Source of the DNA: Sphagnum compactum
Lineage: Eukaryota; Bryophyta; Sphagnopsida; Sphagnales
Direction: 5' to 3'
Length of the DNA: 64,000 nucleotides
Assembly: GCA_965153455.1 (NCBI GenBank)
Contig: OZ234504.1
Coordinates: 7,502,001 to 7,566,000, forward strand
Under the pieces are notes generated by a model. It had not been told where the DNA came from. It searched no databases and worked only from the letters and a program-made list of their open reading frames with translations. Positions 36,171 to 50,200 of this stretch are shown here, in pieces. A program made the translations under genes and the position numbers. Each line of letters starts with the position of its first letter. The first letter of the stretch is position 1.

Positions 36171-36940
36171 TAGAAAATTGAAAAACTCACCTTCCTCAAG
36201 TTGTTTCATATTTTTTGGGGTCCATGTGAATAAATTATGAATATTTGAAATTGAAACATTTGGGTTGCCCAATAAGTGATGCATATGTATTATGACCTGT
36301 CATAACTAACTACAACCAGCTCTATGTTCACATTCAAACGATGCCTATCGGATGAAAACATGAAATAAGGAGTTGGGGGCACCAAGGTTAAAGTTTTTTC
36401 AAGGACAAGATTTCCCATGGCTTTTTTTATTAGTTTATGATGTATTTTTTGCAAAAAAATTCAAATTGGATATTGATTTTGAGGGCAAATATGAGCCATA
36501 ACATGTAATACATTTTTTTTTTGCATCAAGTCCTACAACTTTACTTTGAGATCACAAATTTGAAACTGTAATAGTGATTAAGGATGTTCAAATATCAAAA
36601 TCCAAAAAGGTCCATGCAATATAAAATACTTTTGAATGATTTTAATACATGGAGCCCTTTTTGTGGAGTACATTAGAGTTCACAAAAAAATTGAAACATT
36701 TAATGCACATTTGACAAGGGAAAATAACTTTTGAAAAGGAAAAACCATGTCCACATCCTTTTCTTTAGTGTTTTAAGAATATAAAAGGACTCTTGAAACA
36801 TAATGAATTTGCATGAAAAATTTGTGATTGCAACTTTGAAAGTAACTTTGAATTTATTTTAATAATTTAACTTTTTTTAATATATAATGTTCCCATGGTG
36901 ATTTGTCAAAGATATAGAAGACATTTTTTAAGCACTATCC

Positions 36941-37125
36941 ATATCATGTGTGGTTTCTTATTTCATGCTTTCACCCTTTTGGTAGTTCATTTTGAGCATT
37001 TGAACATTTTAAATTCTTCTTAATGACAGACTTCCACATCATGTGTGGCTCCTTGTTTCATTGTTTCACCCTTTTTGTAGCTCACTTTGAACATTTGAAC
37101 ATTCTAATCTTAATGACACATTTCC
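36941..37125 (+). repeat. 95-bp tandem duplication
   Basis: Units start at 36941 and 37036. Both run ATCATGTGTGG, TTTCACCCTTTT, TAGTTCA or TAGCTCA, GAACATTTGAACATT and CTTAATGACA. Confidence 0.85.
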
Positions 37126-37490
37126 AATCACCATTCCCTCAAAACCTTTGACCCAGTTCTCCAACTATATTAGTGTCCAATGTCATACCTAAATAAAAAT
37201 TTAAAACATTTAAGTACCACTATATTTATGTCATTCTCAATGTCAAGTTTTGTGTGTTATAATATCAATAAACTAACCTTCAAAGAATTCAAATTTACTC
37301 TTTTAATGAGATCTAGTGTCATTTTTTTTAAAATTGAGGTTTATTGCACCATGTAACCACCTTCCTATTATTTTGATAAAGTTGTTTGTAGTTAGGTTGA
37401 GCATATAACACAACGTTTTAATAATGATACATGTGTCACATGGGGAAAAAGACCATTTGTTGTCACTTAATGTGTTTTTTAATAGGTTCC

Positions 37491-37748
37491 AAGATTCATT
37501 GGAACATTTAGGCAAATTTCTTTTCCCATTGCCCATTAATCTATTATATAATGGTTATGGTTTTTAGGTGAAATCTAAGATTCATTAGGACGCTTAAGTG
37601 ATTTTCTTTTATTATTGCCTTTCAATTTCTTTTGTCGCAATTGTGCCCTTTAGCCAAAATTGAAGATTCATTGAAACATTCATGTAACTTTCTTTTTCTT
37701 CTATTGCTTTTAATATCTTAATTCGTCATGGCTATGGGTTTTAACTTT
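37491..37748 (+). repeat. 86-bp tandem triplication
   Basis: AAGATTCATT recurs at 37491, 37577 and 37663, exactly 86 bases apart. Each unit continues with a TT(T/C)(C/T)TTTT run, ATTGCC or ATTGCT and a (G/C)TTATGG-like end. The units are diverged but indel-balanced. The minus-strand frame at 37303-37536 overlaps it and is not a gene. Confidence 0.8.
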
Positions 37749-38539
37749 GAATAGCATGGTGGTTTGCAAGTGAACATTAATGTGGTATGTGGGTCATGGT
37801 AGTTTGTGAGTACCATAAGGTGAGTGAAAGGTAGTTGTTCTAGGGATTTTGTTTACTTTGTTCAATTTGGTGTAATGTGGAAGGTTTTTTTCGACTTTTT
37901 GAGTGTGCGACTATGGGCTTAACTTTAGCAATGGAAAAGACAAATTCCTAAGAGGATGTGGAGGAAGGTGGTGGTGGTAATTTTCCTTGAATGCAACAAT
38001 GAAACCATCAAATACGAAAAAGGATGGAAGCTCATTATGTGATGTGTGCTCTATTAATGTGCATGATCAAAGGGGTTGTTATCAAGTTATTTCTAGCTAA
38101 CAACATGTTGCCCATAAGATATTCAAGGACAATGGATGTCAAAGAACAATGCATTGTGTTTTCAACCACAAACCCTAAAAGAAAATTGGGTTTTTGTAAC
38201 CAATCAATTTGTGATTACTTGTGACTATTTGTCGTTTGTGACTATCATTGATTATTTTTGCAACTATTTTTTGCATTTGGTTACACCTGCAACTATAGTG
38301 CAACTAACTTGCAGCTATTTTTTTTTTCATTCTTCCATTTGAGGAACTTTTAACATGTTTTTCATAAAAGAAGACCCATTTACATTAGAAGAAAATGTGT
38401 CATTTGTAATCAATAATTCAATAATTAAATGTCATAAATGACTAGTAATTGACTATAGTAATAAAATATTACTTCAAATCCTACGTGTAAAAAGTTGTAG
38501 TCATATATTAATGGTGCATTTGACTAGTAAAACCATGAC

Positions 38540-39333
38540 ATGGTGACAGGAAGGATGATGTCATTTTTTCAACAACTGTTTATCCATATGGCATCCATGA
38601 TTGATAACAAAATGACATGGATGTCCAAAATATCATATGAAAATGTGACTAGGATAAAATCATTTCAAATATCACTAAATAATGACTCTGCAAATGATGT
38701 GTTATGTTTCAAAAACCAAGTGTTATCACATATTAATAGTGATACTACTATTTGATGTTTACATTGAAAAAATGTCAATAAATATAATGATTTAGTAAAA
38801 CATAATATGTTTCATGCTAATGAAATTTTTTATGTCGTGATGGACATTAATGTTATGGTTGTTGAACATGTGGAAAATTGGTTACATGATTTTAAACTTG
38901 GTCATATTATATGTAGTTATTGGTGTAAGAGTAATGATCACAGAAAACATAAATATTTCAAAAGGAGTTGTGAATGGAGCTCTTGTTATAGTAACATCTA
39001 TTACATTTAATAATGATGAAGTAGGTTACAAGTATTATTATCAAAATTATAAGTACAAATATACAAATAATGTTAAAAAGACAAACATTACAACATAAAT
39101 ATACATTTGAAACATATTATTATAAAACATCACTTATGATTGTATTAGCATATGTAATAATTAGTCATAAAGCACAAGGTGCAACAATTAAATCTAAAGT
39201 TATTATGGATATTAAAAATTCATTTGTTCTAGGTCTTACATGTGTCATGTTATCAAGAATTAAAAATCATTCAAATCTATTGATTTGTCAATGTCTTATC
39301 CCTATAGATTTTTTATATATTCATCAAGATTAG
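38540..39333 (+). pseudogene. Helitron PIF1-like helicase, C-terminal half (broken)
   Basis: Across three frames the plus strand reads NQVLSHINSDTT, KNVNKYNDLVKHN, EIFYVVMDINVMVVEHVENW, then GVRVMITENINISKGVVNGA followed by TSITFNND, then VLAYVIISHKAQGATIKSK and LTCVMLSRIKNHSNLLICQC. Known: PIF1-type helicases of plant Helitrons have GARVM...NGxxG and the C-terminal A-x-T-I-H-K-S-Q-G / Y-V-A-L-S-R motifs V-VI. The equivalents here are ISHKAQGATI and VMLSRI. Stops and two frameshifts show it is inactive. The N-terminal helicase motifs are absent here. They occur on the other strand at 47.2-47.8 kb. Confidence 0.83.
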
Positions 39334-42300
39334 TTTCAAATATTTTTAAATATTTAATTTTTTCTGAAATTTTTATTTATTTATTGAAGATATTATAGAC
39401 TTTGAATATTTATTTAAAGAATGGATAAAATTGGAATATACAATATTATTAACCAATGAAAGTTGCATTTTTACATGTATTCAACAAATCCATCCCATGT
39501 TTTGTTATAGGTTGGAGTTTATTTATTGCAAAATTGATGTTTTAGTTACTTATTTTTAATGGTGGAAGGGTTCAAGAATTGGAGACATCAACAAAAAGGT
39601 TTTTAGTCATTGGTAAATCATGAAATTAAACAAAAGCAAGTAAGAAAACAACTGGTACTAAAGAAAAATAATGTTGAATGTAAGAATTGTCTCATAAGTA
39701 AGGTTTGTGATTCACATGAAGTGCTTTTAAAGTGGAAAATGGTTGTAGCTTGTTTTGTTCCATTATCTTTATCATCATAATTATCATCATCATCTTCTTC
39801 ATTTCTTTTCTTTAAAATATAATTTTCTTATTTATTTATTTTGGTGAAATTTTTTATTGTTTATAAAAAAGCAATTTGAATTCTTCAATTTGGCATAAAA
39901 GGCCTAACAAACATGGATGTGATTATTGATTTTGTAAATAGATTTGGATGGAGGTAATTGGCAAAATTTGCTAAGAATGATAATGTAGTTAATGGCATAA
40001 AATATATTCACAACTCTGAATATATACTCCAAATAGAATGTGTATATGTGTAAATATTTTGCTAAATGTAATTAAAGTTTGCAATTAATTTTGTTTTGTA
40101 CAATTGGATTTTTCAATGAATGAATGTTTCCATTATGTGAATTTAAAAGATTATATTATCAAGTTTAATTGTATTAAGAAATCAATCATTTTGTTTATAA
40201 CTATTGGAAACATAAAAAATGCTTGGAAAATATTCAAATGGGTACTTTACATGCATTTAAGTTGCTTAGAGGGCCCATGCCTTTGCAAATTTTGTTTGAT
40301 GTCCATAATTTTATTTCAAAATATATGGTGTAATGTTCAATGATATTTTAATCATAATGAAATGTTTATGATCTTCAATAATAAGATTCAACACTTATAA
40401 CTAACTACAATGAAAACTCAATAAAAGGGTTCATCACACTACATCAGTCTAATTAGTATATTAGTTGCATTGAGAAGTTAATAATTAAACCATTTAAATT
40501 GCATGAAAATTGAAAAAATTATAATACATGTGATATTCATATGATTATAGTTCATGTTGTAATTATTCCTTTTATTAATAAAAAATATTCTCCTTCAAAT
40601 TTTTATGTTTTTTAAATTTTATCTATGTTGTATTTTTTATTCATTTATATTTTAATTTATTTACAAATTTGTGGAAATATTGATGAATTAAAATGAGTTA
40701 TTTCTTAAAAACCAGGTAAGATACATGTTTTCAGTGCATAATAATGACTAAAACCTTTTCATTTAAATTTTTTCCTATATTTAATATCTAAAAATTGAAT
40801 TATATAAAATGTATTCTCCTTTGTTGTTTATCGCTACAAAGAAAAATAAACACTAAAAACATGTGAAAATGTGTAGAAATAAACATATATTGAATATGTT
40901 TATCCAAAGATGTTTTTTAATGGACAATATAGCTTAATTAAAGGTTTCCACGATTTCACAATGTTAACTAAAAGGACTTGGGAACTAAAAAAATGGAAGC
41001 TATAGGTGTTGATTTTTTTTTGCAATTCGCCCATCTAGCTTTATAATGATGTCTTTTCCTTGGTGGTCATACTAATGCTCCAACACATGCAACCAACCAA
41101 TTAATACAAAAAAATCATGAATTGACACGAGTTCCCAAAGTCATTTAACAAGTAATTGTTATGTCTCCCCATTAACATTCAAGAGTGCAACAACAATACA
41201 AAATGTATGCATTTTACTTAAGAGGTTAGTAGTACATATTTGTTGGTTTTATTCATTTGTGCAATGTTGTAATACTATTTGGTAAATCATAAAAATCCCA
41301 ATCATGCGTTAAAATTTTGGGAAATCATGAACCTAAAACATAACTAACACTTTTTTGATAGAAAAATGTTTGCCAACACCTATGTGAAATATTTTTCAAT
41401 AACATGGTTCCCATTTTAATCACACACAATGCAACGATGCATCCAACTTAAACACCAACTAGTTTTGTTGAATAACATTCACTACTTCCAATGCATGATA
41501 CAACAACACACCTTATGCATGCATTATGTTTGCATATTAGTTATTGTTTTAAAATTTAGATTTTTTTTTTTGGAATCTCATTTAATGCACACAAAAACTC
41601 TCACAATGAACACTTTTATTACCATTTTCAATTGTGAAAAAAAGAAAAAGAAAATAAGATTAGATTTAGGTAATTGTAGATCAAGCAACCATGACTAGTC
41701 CATCGATAGTTTTAGATGCATCACAATTTTGTCATTAACAAGATTTCACATGAAAGTTTTCTTAAGAGGAGCCATATACTATACAACAAAAGACACCCTA
41801 ATTGGCACACTCTTTGAAATCCAATTACATTGTGTTTGTTCATTTTCACCTTGGTGAAATTCACATTGAACCATTGGCCAAAATCCATTGATTATCATGT
41901 ACACAAACTTGAATGTGAACAACCACCACATCCCCATTATTAATAATAAAAAAACGATCTTGATAAGCTTTTTGGTATTGGGGTCAATTTGATGTTGAAG
42001 CCCCATAGTTTCACATTCCTCCACAATAGCATGAATATGAAACATAGCTTGTACAACTAGTCGTGAAAATTACCTATTGGTATACAATTCATGCAATTAC
42101 TCAACATGTGCATGTGATGTAACCAAACAATTTATGGGATGAAAAATTCTTGAAAACAAGATTTGTCACACATAAAAGAACCATGATAGTTCCCTTTAAT
42201 CTAGGAAATCCAATGATCATCAAGTACAAAGGACATGTCAAAAACAAATCATTTTAAGTGGTAGAAAATTTGGAAACTGCATAGTTAAAACGGAATACAT

Positions 42301-43500
42301 GATCCCTCCCATGTTCAATGACCTTGGCCCATGACCTAAATTACTTTGTGATCAAGCGGTTCCAATATTTACATATGTGCATTAAGTTACAAAATTAATA
42401 AATATTTAGCTCCTTACAGTTTTTGTAAATAACAATAAATTATCTAATCATGACTCCATGATGCATAATGAAATGTTCCAATTAACAAAAGGAGATGTGA
42501 TTTCAAGGTGTTTAATTAGTGGCATGAACTAATAAATTTGGGGCTTTAGATGTTATGAAATATACTTCACAATGCAATCAAATAGTTGATAAATGGGAAT
42601 TTGAATATTCATTCAAAGTCAAAAAAACAAACTGAGGGGAAATGTCCTTTTCTTCCACTCTAGAAAATCACCAAGCTTTGCACAATTAACTTCATCAATA
42701 TTGTCTCTTTACACAATGACAACTTTCATTGTCACTTGCAGTCCACAAGATCAACAACAAAGAAATTTATTTAAAGCATGTTCCAAGCTAGCAAAAAATT
42801 GAAAGGTAAAAATTGAAAGGTAAATAACTACAAAAGTAACATTCAAATGTAGTATATATTATAATTGCACAACAGAAATTGCTCCATAGGTGGGCCACAA
42901 CTTTTGACAAATGGGTTGTAAAAGTTTTTAAACAACTATATTTGACATAAAATGTATTGAGAGTGTACAACAAAATTTACTATTCAACCATAAGCACAAA
43001 CAACAATAACCACAATTATAAAGTCTAGTAAGACTAGTAATAGCAACTACGTTTTTTGTGTAATAAAACCTTCTTGAGCTTATTGATCTACAAGGAATCC
43101 AATTGGTGGACAAAATCATATAATTAATAAAGAAAGGCAAATTGGCCAACATTTTTTGCATCATTGAAGATTCCATCTCAAAATATTACTTGTTGCCACT
43201 AAGTAGTTCTATGACCATGGAGGTGAAAGAAGACCAATTCATTGTCCTTAAAATGTTTAAACACAATTGTACCAAATTATTTACAACAACTAATCTCCAC
43301 AACAAATTTAATGGTTAGTTATTGCATTTTAAATACACCCAACCACATATAAAAAACACAATAATAACAACAAGAAAACAATGAGGAAGTATAATATATG
43401 TATATAGTAGACATAATTTGTAAAACAATACATAAAAAGACAATAAAAATCATAAACAACTTGAGCTATGATAAGTTTCACTAGAAGAAATAAAGGTTTT
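39334..43500. other. AT-rich intergenic DNA, no gene seen
   Basis: Only short frames without a known domain. A minus-strand stretch at about 41850-41960 (FIINNGDVVVVHIQVCVHDN) is protein-like but unassigned. ATTATC/TCATCATC simple sequence lies near 39775-39800. Confidence 0.4.
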
Positions 43501-43512
43501 TCAACCAGTTTC

Positions 43513-43533
43513 TATGACTAATTTTTAGTCATA
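43513..43533. repeat. Perfect TATGACTAA palindromic hairpin
   Basis: TATGACTAA, TTT, TTAGTCATA. The TAGTCATA word and GCAACTA words recur nearby (43540-43700), near 38220-38310 and near 45750-45900, suggesting fragments of one small transposon family. Confidence 0.55.
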
Positions 43534-43882
43534 GATGACATTTGCAACTATAAATTTCCTTTGGTTGTGTCAGACAAGTCACAAATGATGACCATTCCTA
43601 GATGGAAAGAAAAGTCAACAAAATACATGTTCATTGTTCATCCATTAACCCACCATATATGTATTGTCACTTGCGACTAGTTTGCAACTAACTTGGTCAA
43701 ACTTGTGTTCTTATGATATGATGCCATGTGTCATTAATTTAATAGATTATTATTATTATTCTATTTATCAAGTTTTGAAATAATCTAAGATGTCCAATTT
43801 ATATGATGGTTTTTAATTGTGACATGTGGCACAATCAAAATGTGCCACGTGGAACATTAATTTAGAATGTCAAAATCAATTT

Positions 43883-44035
43883 AGGTAGGTAGGTATGTTT
43901 ATAGGTCCAACTAGATAGGTAGGTACTAGGTAGGACCTACCTATTTATTTATCTAGACAAAACACTTACCTACCTACCTACTTAGGCTAGGTATCTACTT
44001 AGGTAGGTAAATAGGTTGGTTAGGGAAATAAGGTA
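43883..44035. repeat. TAGGTAGG/CCTACCTA cluster
   Basis: Runs of GGTA on the plus strand (43885-43935) are followed by runs of CCTA (43965-43985) and again GGTA (44000-44015). The opposed runs can pair into hairpins. Likely tetranucleotide expansion and inversion. Confidence 0.75.
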
Positions 44036-44299
44036 GCTAAAGGGTAAATACATAAACATTTTTTGAAAAATTTGGGTAAAGCCTTTTAATTGGTTCATCC
44101 CATATGGCCGATGTTTGAATATGGAAATGTGAAGAAAACTAAAATCATTATATACTTTTCAAAATGATAATGGAAGACAAACCTTATGGGATAAATTTTG
44201 GAGTTGGAACTTAGTTCTAAATGTTTTGCAATTAAAAAGTTAAATTGCAAACTACTTACAACTAGAAGGCATATTCCATGTTTTTTATCCATATTTTTT

Positions 44300-47200
44300 T
44301 TTGTAAATTATATTCTTTGACTAGGTAAATGATTAAATAACTAGCTAATTGATTAACTAATAAACTACCTAGTTGAATAATTAAAATTTTTTAATCACAT
44401 ATATTAATAATTCATTAACAATTTCTAGTTATGCAAGTATATAATTAAATAATTAATTGAAAATTACTAGATAAATAAAACTAAAGATTAATTCAATTTA
44501 TTTCAAATGTTAATTATAACATTATCTAATCTAATCAATAAGTATTAATAATAATCATTTTGAAAAATAATTATATATTCTAAATTATTAACTTATTTAA
44601 ATTTAAAAAATAACAATTAATAACATTTGATATAATAATAACATTGTTAATGTAGTTAGCAACTACCCCATACTACCTATTTTATTATAGTTATTCCAAA
44701 AAAATTTCATTTGGTATAAGGAATATTACATAGAATATTCAATATTAAAAAAAAACCTTTATATTGTAACTTAAGCTACCTAGTTTTTAACAAACTTCAC
44801 ATTGTTATTTAACTTGTTATAACTATTTTTGAATTACTATAATAAACATTTAATACTATACATTATAACTAATATCAATTATTGAATATATTGTAAAATA
44901 AAGTTTTTATCACTTCATTCAACACTTAATATGAAACTTTGGGTTCTAATAATTATTATTAATTATACATAATAAATAAAATAATTTGAAAAAAATTACA
45001 TTAGGTGTTTTAATTACATAAACACTATTCAAAACATTTATACAAGTAACTATAAGAAATGAAATTTTAATTCATTATATTATAATGCCTAGAAATACAT
45101 TAATTAATTTAATTACAGTAAAATAATAATAGAATTTGAAAATCAGATTCAAAATTAATAACCATGATTAATTATGTTCAATTATAAATTACTAAACTAC
45201 ATTAATGTATAAAATAATTATTTACAGCTATTTTACAATAATTAGACATTAATTACCCGAATTAATTCGTAATATTTTAACAATATTATTTGTTATTGTA
45301 AAAAATTGTGTATTAATAATAAATTTATTATTAATATATGATTTTAACTAATTTATTTATTTAATGATGTAATTATAATAATTACATTAATTTTATCAAA
45401 TATTTTTTAATAATAAAATTATTATGTATATTATAATTATAATGATTTTATAATAGTGTTATATTTATTGTAATAGTTAAGTTGTTTAAAATTTTTGAAA
45501 TTTTCTATAAGTGGTAAATAATAATAATTTATGTAAAAAACACAACCATTATACATAACTGTCATATACACATGTACACCTTAGTACTTATTTTTATATT
45601 AATGAATAAAATATGTATAATACAACATTATAAACCCATACACCTTGGAATATGCAAAATGCACATTGAATACATAAAAGATTCCAATTCTTTTGACCAC
45701 ATTTACATCTAATGGGACATAACATTAAAAGAAATCTTCAAATATATGACTAAATTTATGACTAGTATTTTAATCATAAAAGATTAAAATGATTAATAAT
45801 TCTAAAGACATTACAAATGAGTTCTTGAAGACAATAGTTGTTTAAGACATGATGTGACACAATGATGTGTCAATGATGTGCCACGTTTCATTCATTAGTC
45901 ATAAAAAACATGTGAAATTATTAATCATAGTTTAATCATCGTGTAATTGTTTTTTATTATTGCAAATTATTATTATAATGTAAATAATAAGATTTGTTTT
46001 TTCATTATTTTTCATCCTATAAATTGTTGACACGTGTCACCATTTAAGCTAGGTTAAAAACTAGTTTAAATGACTAAGTAGACCACCTAATCTACTTAGG
46101 TAAGCACTAATCCTAAGTAGTCTAATTAGGTATAGAATTTTTGGTCAATATTCCATCGTTGACTACAATAATGTCATTTGTGAAGTTTGATCCTTGGACC
46201 TCAAGGATGGAGTTGAACTCTTTTACCACCAAGCCACCCCATTTGTTGCGTAAACAATTTAATGTTTATTTTATTTAGACCATAGACTTCATTTAAACAT
46301 TACAAACAACCTCAAATTTGATGATTCATATCTTATTGATTATTTTTCCAAATCAAAAAATTAAAAACTTATTCATGAATTTCTTTCAATAATGTACACA
46401 AATTATATATATATGTTAAAATGTGAATTATTTCAAAAGATTTGTTTTTATTGAATAATATTTCAATGACCATTATTTGGAAAAAAAAAATCAATCACAT
46501 GATTTGTGAATAGTACAAGAATATATAAAATATATCTTTCATATCTTAAACCTTCAGTTGATTTATGAATTTGTATTATACAATTTATTTTCCAATATAT
46601 CATAATTTCATTAATAAAATTTAATTTAGACTATGAATCCATAAAATTTATCCACATAAAATGTTTATAAATGGATCATAAATCAATTATAATATCTAAA
46701 TTTAATTGTATAATCAAAATTTTTATAATAATCATATTAAGTTTATTTATAATTTTAATTTACATATTTGAATATATAATGTAATATGATTAATATTATA
46801 TTCAATAATTTATTTAAATTATAAATTTTATTCAATTTACACATATACTTTAATAAAATTGTGTAATATTTATTTATATACATATAATATTTAAATTTCT
46901 ATTTAAATTGATGATAAAAAATTAATGTAAAATGAAATTATATATTTAGCACATTTTACATCTTTATTTGATTTGTAAATTATAATATAAAATTTTATTT
47001 TTAATATATTATTTTTTAATAATAAAATTTACTTCAATGTGTAATAATTAATTTAATCATACGTAATATTTTAAAATTCATCATATATAGAGTATATTCA
47101 AGAAAAATATAATTAAATTTTTTATATTACTTATATGTATAACATTAGTTGAAATCAGCTCCTTACATGTTATAATTCCTTTTGTATGAACTTATACTGA
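44300..47200. other. Extremely AT-rich block
   Basis: Almost three kilobases of TAAT/ATTA-rich DNA with stops in every frame and hardly any G or C. No gene was found. Such DNA could serve as a matrix-attachment or heterochromatic spacer, but nothing in the sequence proves it. A SINE-like relic at 46185-46247 is listed separately. Confidence 0.7.
46185..46247 (-). mobile_element. tRNA-derived SINE head (relic)
   Basis: On the minus strand GGGGTGGCTTGGTGGTAAAA gives an A-box-like TGGCTTGGTGG, followed about 30 bases later by a B-box-like GGATCAAACTT within GAGGTCCAAGGATCAAAC. The spacing and the phrase AGAGTTCAACTCC are typical of the tRNA-like head of plant SINEs. It does not fold as an intact tRNA (no clear acceptor stem), and no poly-A or T tail was seen, so it is a relic. 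Confidence 0.5.
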
Positions 47201-47229
47201 TAGAAATTTTTGAATAATTGTAAAATAAT

Positions 47230-50200
47230 TTTATGATCACATGATGTAACATGACAAAACATTTTGTGTAGGTTTTTCAATACATATCCTATTTTAAAAT
47301 TGGAGAAAAATAGTATATGTAATATGTCTCATAGATGTTTGTAAAATGTGATGACTTGCATTTGACCAACATAGAGCCATTGAGATGTGACAAAGTTTAC
47401 AATACAATTCTTTTTTAAAAAATGTTGTTTACAATTGCATGCAATTATATTAAATCCCTACCAATAACAATAATACATTTGCAAATAGATTTATATTACC
47501 TTGAGCTTGTTTTAATCATTGTTTTATTGCACATAACATAATGTTAATCATCATTGACATTTCATCAATAATAATAACATTTGCATATTTTAATGACTAT
47601 TTGGTTGTGGTAAAAAATAAATAGAAACCACACAAATGAATTTTAAATTGAATATTTATAGTACAAGCATGTTGGGATAATCTTAAAGCTGTAGCTTTAG
47701 TTGTTGTTGTTAAAAGTACATTTTTTCCTTGTGTTTGAAGATAATGTGTTAAATATTTCACAAAGAAAGTTTTTCCACTTCCAAAAGTTCCTTCTAATAC
47801 ATGTAATCCTTTTGTTTCATTAATCAAAATATCAATTGATCATGTTTAAGTACAGAATTTTGTATTTCATCTTTAGAATCATGTTGAATATATTTTACAA
47901 TATTTGACATATATTCATTTACGTGTGTTTCACATGTAAACATTATTTTCTCATTGTTCATATTTGAATATAAATATGGATATTTTCTAAATGTTTTTTA
48001 ACAAGTTGAGTTTGTTTATCATTTTCAATTTTTTTTTTGATTTGCATATTGTATCAAATATGTTTGTAATAATTCAAAATTATATAAAAATCCTATTATT
48101 TGACATTCATGCACATAAGGTTTTTTAGTATGATTTTAAATATATATATCCTTATTACAAAATGTTATTTTTTGCAATAAAAGGTTATAAAAAATGTTTC
48201 ATCATTATACATAGGATGAAATTTGTAAATCTAACTTTTTTTTGTTTTCATAAATAAACCAAGATTATCTTTTCCAAAAAATTATAAGTGGGATCATGTG
48301 CATATGTTTAAAATATTGCATAAATATTATTTTTTCAAATATAGTTGGTCTAGAAATATAAATATCAATTGGATGAAAACCTAATTTTTTTAATTTTGTA
48401 ACTAATTTTGTTCAAAGTTATGGTGGTTATGAAATCAATTTATTTTATACCTTTACTTTTTTGTACAATTGGTATTTTTAAACTACAAGTGACACTTCTA
48501 TTGGTGATACATGTTTCAATATAATTAATTAGAAATTAATTATAATTGTAAATTATGGATGCTTTTGAAAAACCTAATCGTTCTGCATTTTTTATATTCA
48601 AATCCCATGTGGTTCACATTTCATGGCATACTTTAAAAGATGAAAAAGATCGATAAGAAGATGCAATACATAATATGTTCAAATGTGCTCCCCAAAGCAA
48701 TAATAAAGTTCGATGATATGGCACAACATTTGAATCTTCATATCATGGTCTATAGTATCCCATTTATTTTATTTTATTTATTATAAACAATTAGGTTCAA
48801 TGTGTGGAAGATATGGAAATCCAAATTTACAAGTCCCATTATGTCCTCCAATCTCCGAATACAACAACTTTGACATTCATGAATTTTTTTTCATAATAAC
48901 ATTTTAAATAATTTAAGTTATAAATTGTCATTTGATGGAATAAAAATTTTAGTTGTTTTATCAAATATAATTGGAATAAAAAATATTATTTCATTTGTTA
49001 TTCTTTGCAAATCATTTTCATTAACCCATAATATGGGCATGAACATATCCATGGTGTTGTAATTCATAACGTATAACATTTTTTTTATTTTGCCTAAGTT
49101 GCCATTGTCTTTTAGGTTGATGCATAAACATGTTTACACAAGAATGAAATAATGTAGCACATTCCATTGGACAATCTTTTCATGACATATTTTGATGTAT
49201 TTGTTTAACAAGATATTCCATATCATTCAATTTAGGCCATCTTTTTTATGTCATTCATCTTTGATTAAAGTTTTTAAAATTGAGGCATACCGAATTCATT
49301 TACCATTGTTAATAAATCTTGTAATTTTGATCTATGCCACATAGGAGATTTTTGAATTAATGATGGAAGATTATATTTTACTATATGTCCCAAAATATCA
49401 GAATCAGTCATTTTTGGAATTTTCTTTTAATTGAATTTGTATTTGTTTCTAAACAACTATATGTATGATGAATCAATTGAAATGATTGTCAAATATCATA
49501 CATGATTAATAAATTTGGTTGATAAAATATATGTAAATGATGAAAATGATGAACTCATTCGAAAATTTAAATATTCATGTATTGTTATTTTACCATCATA
49601 AGCACCATGTCCATGTGGAAATAAAAAAAGAAATAACCTAATTTTGAAAGTTATATTTTTTGTATTATCTTGTAGTCCATTAGATCAAACTATAAGTTTT
49701 TCATGGCATACTTTATTTTTGTGTAATTGTTTTGTCATATCCTCCATAGATAAAAAAATTTGTTTATGGGAAGTTGTATATTAAAATGCAAATAAAATAA
49801 AAGTGATAAATTTTCATTTCATCATCAACATGCATACATTCAAATCCATTATTAAAAATGTTATGTTTTTTTGATAATTTCATCACAATGTTTGAAGATA
49901 AAATACACTGGAATTAAATTCATTATATTGTTCAAAAATAGTCATGTATTGTTTGTACCGTGGATTACTTTTCATATTTTGACAAAAAAAAAGGGACAAA
50001 TCATATTTATAACATCTTAATGAAACAATTTCTTATTTAAAATGCCATCCCAACTCAATAAAAGATTATTTAATAAACTTGAATCTATTATTTCACCTAT
50101 GCTAAAACCCCAATTTCGTTTTTGCATATGCAATCCAATATTTTAAAAAGATAATAATTGTATATAAAATGGATGTTTAGACAAAGGTGCTTTCAAATAA

